From NCBI GenBank assembly GCA_913062745.1, contig CAJXXJ010000027.1, positions 1 to 14,686 of the forward strand: a stretch of DNA of 14,686 bases, in the 5' to 3' direction. The notes under the pieces were generated by a model. The model did no database searches, was not told where the DNA came from, and saw only the letters and a program-made list of their open reading frames with translations. Shown here piece after piece: positions 7,610 through 14,112 of the stretch (the first letter of the stretch is position 1; every line of letters begins with the position of its first letter). The translations under genes and the position numbers were made by a program. Source of the DNA: an uncultured Phaeodactylibacter sp. GTDB lineage: Bacteria > Bacteroidota > Bacteroidia > Chitinophagales > Saprospiraceae.

Positions 7610-7612
7610 ATC

Positions 7613-8113
7613 ATGCCAATGGTATTTATACCAGAGCAGTGGATCGATGAGGCCGCCGAGCGGCTCGACAGCTCGCCGGAAGCTTACGAAGCTGCCGTGG
7701 ACCAACTCAGAGCGGAGCAGCCCGTGCTGCTGTCCTATTGCTTTACCGAAAGCTTTGAAGCCTTTACCGATAAGGAACGGCAGTACATGCTATACCTGCT
7801 GCTGGTCATCTGGCAGTCTGTGAAGCGCGCCGGGGGCAGCCTGCCGGAAGTCAGCGAGCAACAGCTGGGAGAGACGGAAGAACGCAACTGGAGCACGATG
7901 CAGAGCAGTAAGGGCGGTAGTTTCCGCAACCGGCTCGACCCGTTCTTCGAAGGCTATGAACAGGAAGACCTGCTGGCCTTTCTGGAAGATGCCTTGACCC
8001 CGGAAGAAGAAGGCGAGCCTTTCGTATCCCGGGAAGGGCAGGAGGCTCTTTTTGTAAGCCTGAAAACGGCTGTCGACTGCCTTACCGGAGCGGGCGAAAC
8101 GGGCAAAAATTGA
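7613..8113 (+). CDS. Unrecognised 166-residue protein
   Basis: An acidic, apparently soluble and mostly helical protein that I do not recognise. It starts three bases after the stop of the PorE-like gene (ATG at 7613, MPMVFIPEQWIDEAAERL), which strongly suggests translational coupling in the same operon. There is no signal peptide, no clear membrane segment (the LLLVIW stretch near 61-67 is too short) and no obvious catalytic or metal motif; it has two cysteines (near 43 and 155). Codon use looks like that of its neighbours, supporting a real gene. Its stop codon lies inside a perfect 10-bp inverted repeat (8102-8122). Since the upstream partner is exported and this one looks cytoplasmic, a shared pathway is not obvious. 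Confidence 0.72.
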   Translation: MPMVFIPEQWIDEAAERLDSSPEAYEAAVDQLRAEQPVLLSYCFTESFEAFTDKERQYMLYLLLVIWQSVKRAGGSLPEVSEQQLGETEERNWSTMQSSKGGSFRNRLDPFFEGYEQEDLLAFLEDALTPEEEGEPFVSREGQEALFVSLKTAVDCLTGAGETGKN

Positions 8114-8122
8114 ATTTTTGCC
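8102..8122. repeat. Perfect 10-bp inverted repeat over a stop codon
   Basis: GGCAAAAATT (8102-8111) and AATTTTTGCC (8113-8122) are exact reverse complements around one central G. The repeat spans the TGA stop (8111-8113) of the 166-residue gene. No T-tract follows, so it is either a weak transcript-end hairpin or a protein-binding palindrome upstream of the dksA-like promoter. Confidence 0.6.
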
Positions 8123-8178
8123 ATTGCTGATTGGTCTCCAAATATTATAGCAAGCTGGGAATTAAATGGGATTCTTCG

Positions 8179-8186
8179 TACTTTTG
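8179..8186 (+). promoter_or_regulatory. Predicted promoter -7 box of the dksA-like gene
   Basis: TACTTTTG is an exact TAnnTTTG match, followed by CACC as at the acpP and rnc boxes. A convincing TTTG -33 element is not visible at the expected distance. The leader to the ATG at 8257 would be about 65 nt. Confidence 0.55.
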
Positions 8187-8256
8187 CACCATCAAAAAAG
8201 GAAGTCGGCCATTTTTGCTGAGGTAGCTTCCCTTGCTAACAAAACCACAACTTGCT

Positions 8257-8640
8257 ATGAATCAGAAAGCGGAAAAGTCGCGCTACAGCGACGAAGAGCT
8301 GGAGGAGTTTCGGGTGCTCCTGCAGAAAAAACTTGACAAGGCGGAACGAGAGCTGGAGTTCTACACCGAACAAATGTCTGACCTGGCAGACAATCCGGAT
8401 GCAAAAGTACGCGGGCTGGATGACGGCGTGGGCACAGTAGAGAGCGAGCGCCTGTCTAATATGGCAGCCCGGCAGCGCAAGCTCATCCAACACCTGAAAA
8501 ATGCCCTGATCCGCATCGACAACAAAGTGTACGGCGTATGCCGCGAAACGGGCAGGCTGATTGCAAAAGAGCGCCTGCGCGCGGTACCGCACGCCACGCT
8601 GAGCATCGAAGCTAAGCAAAACCGCAAGCGGACGGTTTAG
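8257..8640 (+). CDS. TraR/DksA-family regulator without the zinc site
   Basis: 127-residue protein of the DksA type, a family that enters the RNA polymerase secondary channel and works with ppGpp. It has an N-terminal helical hairpin (about 11-90, with LDD near the tip at 54-56). It ends with the family's C-terminal segment YGVCRETGRLI...ERLRAVPHATLSIEAK (92-120). Only the first of the four zinc cysteines remains (Cys95); the others appear as Thr98, Ser116 and Ala119. Zinc-poor DksA paralogues are known, and I recall this form as usual in Bacteroidota. The ATG at 8257 is preferred to the in-frame TTG at 8233, as the family starts close to it. It has its own promoter box and ends in a very strong terminator, so it is probably monocistronic. 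Confidence 0.9.
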   Translation: MNQKAEKSRYSDEELEEFRVLLQKKLDKAERELEFYTEQMSDLADNPDAKVRGLDDGVGTVESERLSNMAARQRKLIQHLKNALIRIDNKVYGVCRETGRLIAKERLRAVPHATLSIEAKQNRKRTV

Positions 8641-8665
8641 ATTTACCGCTCGCCATAACATAGAC

Positions 8666-8706
8666 CGGTGGTTGCAGCTTTTGAAAAGTTGCAGCCACCG
8701 TTTTTT
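8666..8706 (+). terminator. Strong terminator after the dksA-like gene
   Basis: Long hairpin, 8666-8682 pairing with 8684-8700: CGGTGGTTGCAGCTTTT against AAAAGTTGCAGCCACCG, 17 nt per arm with two G-U pairs and a very tight loop. The innermost pairs would open in practice. Six T's follow (8701-8706). It lies 26 nt after the stop codon and rules out coding use of the upstream part of the lspA open frame. Confidence 0.92.
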
Positions 8707-8720
8707 GTGGGCCCGCTCAA

Positions 8721-8750
8721 ACCAATAAATCGGGCATCGTGTTTATTGGT
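8721..8750. repeat. 9-bp inverted repeat in the lspA leader
   Basis: ACCAATAAA (8721-8729) and TTTATTGGT (8742-8750) are exact reverse complements, 12 nt apart. They lie between the dksA-like terminator and the lspA start. The repeat could be an operator or a leader hairpin; no T-tract follows it. A recognisable lspA promoter was not found in 8707-8802. Confidence 0.55.
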
Positions 8751-8802
8751 CAGCATCATTACCTCACAGGAGCTAAATACGTTCCGGAAAAGCAAAAGAA
8801 CA

Positions 8803-9540
8803 TTGAAGAAATCAATCCTGGTAAGCTTGATTGTTGCCCTGGTCCTAATCGTGGATCAGGCACTGAAGATTTGGGTGAAAACCCATATGAACTACGGGGA
8901 TGAAATGAAGATACTGGGGCTGGACTGGGCGCTGATCCATTTTGTGGAAAATAACGGCATGGCTTTCGGGCTGTCGCTGGGCGGCGAATACGGCAAGCTG
9001 ATGCTGAGCGTTTTCCGTATCCTGGCGGTTGGCTTTCTCATCTACTACATCCGGCTGCTTATTAAATCTTCGGTGAACACCGGCCTGCTTGTGAGCTTTG
9101 CGCTGATTCTGGCCGGCGCGCTCGGCAATATTATCGACAGTGCCTTCTACGGTATGATCTTCTCCGCATCTCCCTATCACGGCGGCCTGGCCGAGCTTTT
9201 TCCGGAAGGGGGAGGCTATTCCAGCTTCCTGCACGGCAAGGTGGTGGATATGTTCTACTTCCCGCTGGTAAATACAACGCTGCCGGCGTGGCTGCCTTTT
9301 TGGGGCGGCGAGCAGTTTATGTTCTTTAAGCCGGTGTTCAATGTAGCGGATTCTGCTATCACCGTTGGCGTGCTGAATATACTGTTGTTTCAGCGCAGCT
9401 TTTTCAGCCACCCGCAGCACGAGGCAAATCCGGCTGCAGAGGAGGAGGCTGCTTCCGGCGCCGCTGTATCCAAAGCGGAGAAAGAAGAGGCCAGCGAGGA
9501 ATCCGCTGTGCGCGAAGAGAAACCACGGCCGGACGCTTAG
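8803..9540 (+). CDS. lspA: Lipoprotein signal peptidase (signal peptidase II), TTG start
   Basis: Inner-membrane aspartyl protease that removes signal peptides from prolipoproteins. The 245-residue protein has four hydrophobic segments and the family blocks: VDQALKIWV (17-25), ENNGMAFGL (49-57), GALGNIIDS (105-113), GKVVDMFYF (145-153) and FNVADSAI (179-186). The last two carry the catalytic aspartates Asp149 and Asp183. It is longer than E. coli LspA owing to an expanded loop between the third and fourth membrane segments and a 43-residue acidic, Ala/Glu-rich tail (203-245). The frame stays open upstream, but that part overlaps a terminator. TTG at 8803 gives the usual MKKS-hydrophobic opening and is the best start. 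GldH, encoded in this window, is a typical substrate. Confidence 0.94.
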   Translation: MKKSILVSLIVALVLIVDQALKIWVKTHMNYGDEMKILGLDWALIHFVENNGMAFGLSLGGEYGKLMLSVFRILAVGFLIYYIRLLIKSSVNTGLLVSFALILAGALGNIIDSAFYGMIFSASPYHGGLAELFPEGGGYSSFLHGKVVDMFYFPLVNTTLPAWLPFWGGEQFMFFKPVFNVADSAITVGVLNILLFQRSFFSHPQHEANPAAEEEAASGAAVSKAEKEEASEESAVREEKPRPDA

Positions 9541-9579
9541 TGGCCTGTCAAGGCTAAAACCAAGGCATTCTTAGAGCCG

Positions 9580-9636
9580 CAATGAAAAAGGGGAATTACA
9601 GCGAGTAACTGTGATTCCCCTTTTCATTGGGTTTTT
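9580..9636 (+). terminator. Terminator after lspA
   Basis: Stem arms 9580-9601 (CAATGAAAAAGGGGAATTACAG is split by one bulged A) and 9609-9629, with a 7-nt loop. This gives about 21 pairs with one G-U, followed by GG and five T's (9632-9636). It separates lspA from the convergent ArsR-type gene and may also stop transcripts arriving from the other side. Confidence 0.88.
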
Positions 9637-9653
9637 ACCACTTGTTTTCCTGT

Positions 9654-9977
9654 CTAGCCAGCAGTAGTTTTCGATACTTCCAGGAAGTGCTGAACGGAGT
9701 CAACAGTTGATCCTAACTTATCGTAATTGATGCTGTAGTGAATGTACTTGCCGTCGCGTTGAGTGGTTACGATGTCAGCAAGGCGCAGGATACGCAAGTG
9801 CTGTGAGGTAATAGACTGCTCAAGACCCAATGTGTTGTAAATCTTGTTGACGTTGATTTCGTCGTTGCGGTCAATGAATTCAAGGATTTTCATGCGTAGC
9901 GGATGAGCGACCGCGCGCAGTACCTCAGAAGAGACCTGCAAGCGCTCGTCATTGACGCTTACTCTAGCTTTTCTCAT
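9654..9977 (-). CDS. ArsR-fold winged-helix regulator 1
   Basis: 107-residue DNA-binding regulator of the ArsR/winged-helix type. The core runs SSEVLRAVAHPLRMKILEFI (16-35), a recognition region NKIYNTLGLEQSITSQHLRILRLADIV (44-70), and a wing with TTQRDGKYIHYSIN (71-84). There is no cysteine in the protein, so the classical ELCVCDL metal site and other thiol metal sites are absent. The ligand is unknown. The ATG at 9977 is chosen because the family opens there (MRKARVSVND); the frame continues to a GTG at 10022 without resemblance. It is convergent with lspA and lies downstream of a paralogue from which a terminator separates it. I recall such pairs as common in Bacteroidota. Confidence 0.88.
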   Translation of the reverse strand: MRKARVSVNDERLQVSSEVLRAVAHPLRMKILEFIDRNDEINVNKIYNTLGLEQSITSQHLRILRLADIVTTQRDGKYIHYSINYDKLGSTVDSVQHFLEVSKTTAG

Positions 9978-10079
9978 AGTAAATTTTTTTATAGTATGTT
10001 GTAGCCAATAAGTGCTCTGCACAGATTATGCTTTGACAAATATGCAAATTTTATTTATTTCTTACAAGGGTAATACGCA

Positions 10080-10115
10080 AAAAAGCCGCGTACAGTGGGT
10101 TGCACGCGGCTTTTT
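10080..10115 (-). terminator. Terminator after ArsR-type gene 2 (bidirectional shape)
   Basis: Perfect 12-bp arms AAAAAGCCGCGT (10080-10091) and ACGCGGCTTTTT (10104-10115). T-runs lie on both strands. It sits about 70 nt beyond the stop of the second ArsR-type gene, so each of the two regulators appears to be transcribed separately. The rest of the 207-nt gap (9978-10184) is AT-rich upstream of gene 1; I could not place a consensus promoter there. Confidence 0.85.
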
Positions 10116-10184
10116 AAGCTTCTTTTAAGAGACTTTAACAATCCTCTAAGCCAAAACAGGGGGCTTGCGGGTACCGAAACGCGC

Positions 10185-10523
10185 TCAGGACGCGAGCTCG
10201 TCTACGAGTTTGGAAATCTGAGCAAGGCGCTCCCGGTTGAGGGAGTAGTTGATAAATTTACCCTGCCGCTCCGTGTCTACTACTCCCGCCCGGCGCAGGA
10301 TAGCAAGGTGCTGAGATGCTACGGATTGCTCTAACCGAAGCTTGATATAGATATCGGTGACGGTCATGCTTTCGTTCTCTTCCAGCAGGTCGATGATGCG
10401 CTGACGCAGCTTATGGTTGATCGCGCGCAGCACAAGCACGGCTTTTCTCAGCTCGGCGTAGTCCAGCTTGATCTCTCCGTCTCCGTTGTTAAGAATGACG
10501 GTCTCGTTCTTTTGTTTTCTCAT
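10185..10523 (-). CDS. ArsR-fold winged-helix regulator 2
   Basis: 112-residue paralogue of the neighbouring regulator. The core reads ELRKAVLVLRAINHKLRQRI (24-43), then VTDIYIKLRLEQSVASQHLAILRRAGVV (55-82), then a wing DTERQGKFINYSLN (83-96). It shares the LEQS-x-x-SQHL-x-ILR recognition helix with gene 1, which suggests similar operators. It also lacks cysteine, so metal sensing through thiols is unlikely. The ATG at 10523 (MRKQKNETVI) parallels the MRK start of gene 1. Its upstream region has two TAnnTTTG boxes, one overlapping a 12-bp palindrome that could be its own operator. Target genes cannot be read from the window. Confidence 0.88.
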   Translation of the reverse strand: MRKQKNETVILNNGDGEIKLDYAELRKAVLVLRAINHKLRQRIIDLLEENESMTVTDIYIKLRLEQSVASQHLAILRRAGVVDTERQGKFINYSLNRERLAQISKLVDELAS

Positions 10524-10613
10524 ATCTTGGCATTTTACATATTAAGGAATTTCTTGATGGCTTACGCCAAATACCGTGCCAAAAAACGGGGGATGAATAA
10601 GAATTCCTGTGTG

Positions 10614-10640
10614 CAAAACTAGTTTTACTATACAAAAGTA
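10614..10640 (-). promoter_or_regulatory. Promoter boxes upstream of ArsR-type gene 2
   Basis: Two exact TAnnTTTG matches on the minus strand: TACTTTTG (10640-10633) and TAGTTTTG (10621-10614). Either could be the -7 element, giving leaders of roughly 85-105 nt. No clear TTTG -33 element stands at the right distance from either. Confidence 0.5.
10615..10626. promoter_or_regulatory. 12-bp palindrome, candidate operator
   Basis: AAAACTAGTTTT is a perfect palindrome 92 nt upstream of the second ArsR-type gene. Its right half on the minus strand forms the -7-like box TAGTTTTG (10621-10614). Position and symmetry fit an operator for a dimeric winged-helix protein; this is inference. Confidence 0.45.
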
Positions 10641-10755
10641 AAAAAATATTCACATAAATGAAATGTGTAATACCGAAGAATCAGAAGTTTTGTTGATTTT
10701 CAGCTACTTGGGCTGTTTCCGGGGGCTGTGCTGCGAACTGTACAGCCGGAAAAAC

Positions 10756-11307
10756 TTACACAAAGTGCCATCGGTCGCGGTCCCGGTCAAATTTTTGCTG
10801 GTTGTACCCCCCGCTGCCGCCGGGCGGTATGCTGAGGTACTGCCAGTCTTCACCCCGCCAGTGTTTAGCCAAAAAGACAATTTGCCCCAGGTGATAGCTG
10901 TAGTGCGTCAGCTGCCGGTTGATGGCTTCGAGTACAGTATGCCCTTCGTTGCGGATATAGACAATCTGGCTGAGCTGACTGCTCTGTATCGGGCTCAGGG
11001 CTGCGAACAGGCAGTCCCAGCCTTCTTTCCAGGCATGCTCTACTTCGGAGGCGCTGCTCAGTTCAGCGGTAAACTCGCGGTCGCGCTGCCGCCATGCCTT
11101 TTCGCCGTCCTCTTTGAGGAAATTGGTCCATCGGGAAAGCATATTGCCCCTCAGGTGGTTGACAATAACGGCTATGCTATTGCTATGCCCGCTGGGCGCA
11201 GCCAGGAGTTGTTCTTCGGTGAGTTGTTGCATTGACCTTTCTCCTAATTTTTTGTAATACCGGAAGAGGGCCAGTACGCTTTCGAGGTAGTTGTCTGTTG
11301 TTTTCAT
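10756..11307 (-). CDS. DUF1572 / DinB-like four-helix protein
   Basis: 183-residue protein that matches the DUF1572 pattern of the DinB-like superfamily: YLESVLALFRYYKKLGERS (7-25), SNSIAVIVNHLRGNMLSRW (42-60), FLKEDGEKAWRQRDREF (63-79), and THYSYHLGQIVFLAKH (134-149). The three histidines His51, His135 and His139 are placed as the metal-binding triad seen in DinB-fold proteins. Members are thought to be metal- or thiol-dependent enzymes, but this subgroup has no established reaction. It follows the AraC-type gene by 52 nt on the same strand and is probably co-transcribed with it. A bulged hairpin lies directly downstream (10716-10752), without a T-tract. Confidence 0.88.
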   Translation of the reverse strand: MKTTDNYLESVLALFRYYKKLGERSMQQLTEEQLLAAPSGHSNSIAVIVNHLRGNMLSRWTNFLKEDGEKAWRQRDREFTAELSSASEVEHAWKEGWDCLFAALSPIQSSQLSQIVYIRNEGHTVLEAINRQLTHYSYHLGQIVFLAKHWRGEDWQYLSIPPGGSGGYNQQKFDRDRDRWHFV

Positions 11308-11359
11308 TTTTTTTCAGGAAAATTATCCCTTTCTGGGAATACCTGCCTGGCTTAGCCGC

Positions 11360-12235
11360 TCAATCTTTTGGCGCAGCAGTGCTTTCTCGGAAGGCGGAGG
11401 GGGAACAGCCATACTGTGCTTTAAAGGCATGGCTGAAGTGAGAGGCATCCCGGAAGCCGGCTTCCAGCGCTGCCTGGGTGACGGGCAGGCCAGTATGCTC
11501 AAGCAGGTGGGCAGCGTGCCTGAGCCGCCGTTGCTGCAGCCATCGGCCGGGCGGCATTTCGTAGGCTTGCTCAAAGTCGCGCCTAAAGGAGGAAAGGCTG
11601 CGCTGTGCGAGCTTTGCAAACCCCTCAAGCGGGAGCGGGAGGCGGAAGTTTTGCTCCATGACAGAAGGGATGGTCGGCTTGCTGCGCAGCAGGCCATTGA
11701 GGTAGAGGGCAAAACCCTGGTTTTGAGGCTCGGCGATCAGGTTGAGCAGCAGTTCCTCCAGTTTGAGCGACAAGCCGCGGCGGCGGGCTTCGTTGAGCGG
11801 AGTGTCAAAGTAGGGGAGTACGGCGTGGTAAAACTGGCTGACGGGGCTAGTGATGTGCAGCCGGATAGCCGGGGCGGCGGAGGCTTGTTTGTTGTCGGGC
11901 AGCAAATCGGCATGGCGCTGGGCGAAGCGCTCCAGAAACTCATCCTCTATAAAGAAGAGCACGCTTTGGAAAACGCCCCGTTTGAGCGGGATTTCCGACA
12001 TGAGGTACGCCCCTTTGCGCAGGAACAGCGCCTGGTCTACGGTGAGCTCAAAGCGGCCGTTGCCCGCCTCTACGACCTTTTGCCCCTGCAATACGAATAT
12101 GATGAAATTGGACTCCGACCATACGCGGGTACGGTGAGCAGACTCATAGGAGCGGTACTCTACGAAGCGGAAGCCGCCGTCGACTTCAATTTTAGGGAAA
12201 TCGCGGCTTTGTTGAAAGAAGGAGTCGAGTTGCAT
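11360..12235 (-). CDS. AraC-family transcriptional regulator
   Basis: 291-residue regulator. The N-terminal part (about 20-110) has the beta-rich pattern of an AraC ligand-binding or dimerisation domain (FIIFVLQGQKVVEAG, then LTVDQALFLRKGAYLMSE), closest in style to the ExsA-like group. The C-terminal part (about 195-285) holds the two helix-turn-helix motifs: LPLEGFAKLAQRSLSSFRRDF (200-221) and PVTQAALEAGFRDASHFSHAFKAQYGCSPSAFR (251-283, with the typical GF-x-D-x-SHFS-x-x-FK and G-x-SP-x-x-FR). The ATG at 12235 gives a standard length. It lies 101 nt downstream of gldH and 52 nt upstream of the DUF1572 gene, its most likely target or partner. The inducer is unknown. Confidence 0.92.
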   Translation of the reverse strand: MQLDSFFQQSRDFPKIEVDGGFRFVEYRSYESAHRTRVWSESNFIIFVLQGQKVVEAGNGRFELTVDQALFLRKGAYLMSEIPLKRGVFQSVLFFIEDEFLERFAQRHADLLPDNKQASAAPAIRLHITSPVSQFYHAVLPYFDTPLNEARRRGLSLKLEELLLNLIAEPQNQGFALYLNGLLRSKPTIPSVMEQNFRLPLPLEGFAKLAQRSLSSFRRDFEQAYEMPPGRWLQQRRLRHAAHLLEHTGLPVTQAALEAGFRDASHFSHAFKAQYGCSPSAFRESTAAPKD

Positions 12236-12336
12236 CTGCGTCAGGGCTTTGCCGGGAAAATAGGGATAAACCCTCAGGCCTGCAACTGCGCGTGGGAATA
12301 GTGGCGCTACCTTAACATCCGGGCGGTAGCTTTGGC

Positions 12337-12807
12337 TTAACGGGACTGCCCGGTATCTTCCAGCCGGAAGCTAATGCTGCGGATGCCTTCCACCGGATTG
12401 CGGCGCATGTGCTGCGCGATGATAATGCGGTGGGTGCCGCTCTGATCAAAATAAGCGCCGCTCTGAATGGGGATGCGCAGCTCGCAGATGTCTCCGCTGC
12501 AATCGCCCAGCCACTGCCCGGCTTTGTTTGCCATCTCCAGAGAAAGGGTCTCGGTGATGCGCTGACCGGAAGGGAAAACCGTATGGATTTGGGTATAGAG
12601 ATTCTGGTTTTTGTAGCTGGTACTGTGGCCCAGCTCGAGCCAGAGGTTGTAGATGGTATTGGTGTCCGCTACTTCGAAGCTGAATTCAAGCGTATCGGCG
12701 TACGACCACGATTGCTGTTCCATTTCGTAGGTCTTGTCGTACACATAGTCCGGGCCGCACGCACTGATCAGGAAGGCAAGCAGCATAAGAGGCCAAAGCT
12801 GTTTCAT
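12337..12807 (-). CDS. gldH: Gliding-motility lipoprotein GldH
   Basis: 156-residue lipoprotein. The signal peptide MKQLWPLMLLAFLISAC has a lipobox (LISAC) with Cys17 as the predicted lipidated residue. The mature part matches GldH: YNLWLELGHSTSYKNQNLYT (53-72), HTVFPSGQRITETLSLEMA (75-93), GQWLGDCSGDICELRIPI (97-114), and a final FRLED. GldH is one of the proteins needed for gliding in Flavobacterium johnsoniae; it is also found in species not shown to glide, so motility here is not proven. The ATG at 12807 is chosen because the signal peptide begins there; the frame runs on to 12900 without resemblance. It follows dnaJ by about 93 nt across a hairpin. It should be processed by LspA. Confidence 0.9.
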   Translation of the reverse strand: MKQLWPLMLLAFLISACGPDYVYDKTYEMEQQSWSYADTLEFSFEVADTNTIYNLWLELGHSTSYKNQNLYTQIHTVFPSGQRITETLSLEMANKAGQWLGDCSGDICELRIPIQSGAYFDQSGTHRIIIAQHMRRNPVEGIRSISFRLEDTGQSR

Positions 12808-12860
12808 AGAGGGAATTGAGTTTTGGTACGCAGCGGGGAAGGTACGAAGATTTCGAAAAG

Positions 12861-12898
12861 GAGCTGCCCGGCAGAGCAAAACTGCCGGGCGGTAGCTC
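12861..12898 (-). terminator. Hairpin terminator after dnaJ
   Basis: GCCCGGCAG (12866-12874) pairs with CTGCCGGGC (12882-12890). The stem is extended by GAGCT (12861-12865) with AGCTC (12894-12898) across a 3-nt bulge. On the minus strand it starts two bases after the dnaJ stop and ends in CTTTTCG, a weak T-tract. It should reduce read-through into gldH. Confidence 0.65.
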
Positions 12899-12900
12899 AT

Positions 12901-14076
12901 TTACTTGAAGTAGTCTTTCATCTTTTCGAAGAAGCCCTTTTCGGACTTGCCCGGTTGCGGGCTGAAGTTGGGCATTTCGCGTAAGCGCTCCAGCAGCTCC
13001 CGCTCTTCATCGTTGACCTTTTTGGGGGTCCAGACATTCACGTGGATGAGCTGATCGCCCCGGCCGTACGCCTGCACGGACGGCAGGCCTTTGCCCTTGA
13101 GGCGGAAGATCTTTCCTGATTGAGTGCCTGCCGGCACTTTGATCTTTACCCGCCCGTCGATAGTAGGGACTTCCACGGAAGTGCCCAGAGCGGCATCGGC
13201 GAAGTTGAGGTAAAGCTCGTAGACCAGGTTCATGCCATCGCGCTGCAGGTGGTCGTGCGGCTTTTCCTCTATATTGATGAGGAGGTCGCCGGCAGCACCG
13301 CCTTTGGCACCGGCATTACCTTTGCCGCGCATGGAAAGCTGCATGCCTTCTTCCACGCCGGCCGGGATTTCAATCTCTATGGTCTCTTCACCCTGCACGC
13401 GGCCGTCGCCTTTGCAGGCCGGGCAATTGGCGGTGACCTGCTGCCCGCTGCCGTTACAGGTAGGGCAGGTAACGGTTGTTTGCATCTGGCCGAGGAAAGT
13501 GTTTTTCACTTGCCGCACGTAGCCTGCGCCGCGGCAGGTGCCGCAGGTTTTGACGCTGTCGCTGTCTTTGGCACCGCTGCCGTTGCAGGTGCCGCAGGTC
13601 GTCTGTTTACGGACTTTGATCTTTTTAGTGACGCCGTTTGCAATTTCCTCCAGGCTCAGGGCTACCTTGATGCGCAGGTTGCTGCCGCGCTGCCCGGTGC
13701 CTCTGCCTCTGCCTCGTCCACCGCCACCGGTAAAGAAAGACTCAAAGGGGCTGCCACCGTCTCCGAAAATATCTCCGAATTGCTGGAAGATGTCTTCCAT
13801 CGTCATGCCGCCGCCGCTGAAGCCACCGCCACCGCCGGCACCGCCGCTCACGCCGGCGTGCCCGAAGCGGTCATAGCGCGCCCGTTTGTCCTCGTCGCTG
13901 AGGACTTCGTAGGCCTCGTTGATCTCTTTGAACTTCTCTTCTGCTTCTTCTTTATTGTCCGGGTTCTTGTCCGGATGCCACTGCAAGGCCTTCTTGCGAT
14001 ACGCCGACTTTATGTCCTTCTGCGAAGCGCCCTTCGAGACACCGAGAATATCGTAGTAGTCGCGTTTGGTTGGCAT
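12901..14076 (-). CDS. dnaJ: Chaperone DnaJ (type I Hsp40)
   Basis: Co-chaperone that delivers unfolded clients to DnaK and stimulates its ATPase. The 391-residue protein has the complete type I layout. The J domain (5-70) has HPD at 34-36. The Gly/Phe-rich region (about 72-130) contains several glycine runs and [11 protein letters not shown]. The zinc region has four CxxCxGxG repeats starting at Cys161, Cys178, Cys204 and Cys218. Two beta-sandwich client-binding domains and a C-terminal helix ([10 protein letters not shown]) follow. The start at 14076 ([13 protein letters not shown]) is certain. grpE and dnaK are not adjacent; the upstream neighbour is a methyltransferase-like gene on the same strand 36 nt away. 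I saw no heat-shock regulatory repeat in the short upstream gap. Confidence 0.98.
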   Translation of the reverse strand: MPTKRDYYDILGVSKGASQKDIKSAYRKKALQWHPDKNPDNKEEAEEKFKEINEAYEVLSDEDKRARYDRFGHAGVSGGAGGGGGFSGGGMTMEDIFQQFGDIFGDGGSPFESFFTGGGGRGRGRGTGQRGSNLRIKVALSLEEIANGVTKKIKVRKQTTCGTCNGSGAKDSDSVKTCGTCRGAGYVRQVKNTFLGQMQTTVTCPTCNGSGQQVTANCPACKGDGRVQGEETIEIEIPAGVEEGMQLSMRGKGNAGAKGGAAGDLLINIEEKPHDHLQRDGMNLVYELYLNFADAALGTSVEVPTIDGRVKIKVPAGTQSGKIFRLKGKGLPSVQAYGRGDQLIHVNVWTPKKVNDEERELLERLREMPNFSPQPGKSEKGFFEKMKDYFK

Positions 14077-14112
14077 GGTGCACTAGTATAGTGGATGATT
14101 CTGGAAAGAGTG

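Noticed and set aside
8668..8802. N-terminal extension of the lspA frame
   Set aside because: It runs through a strong terminator hairpin and an inverted repeat; the family N-terminus begins at the TTG at 8803.
9978..10022. GTG-started extension of ArsR-type regulator 1
   Set aside because: Residues before the ATG at 9977 do not resemble the family; the paralogue also starts with MRK.
10716..10752. Bulged hairpin after the DUF1572 gene as a terminator
   Set aside because: A 3-nt bulge splits the stem and no T-tract follows on the minus strand; evidence too weak for a call.
11291..12301. 336-codon plus-strand open frame
   Set aside because: It lies fully opposite the AraC-type gene, whose helix-turn-helix motifs are clear; the open frame is a by-product of GC-rich codons.
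12808..12900. N-terminal extension of the gldH frame
   Set aside because: It covers the dnaJ terminator hairpin and would place the lipoprotein signal peptide internally.
13120..14091. 323-codon plus-strand open frame
   Set aside because: Antisense to dnaJ, which is unmistakable; Ala/Gly-rich product without motifs.
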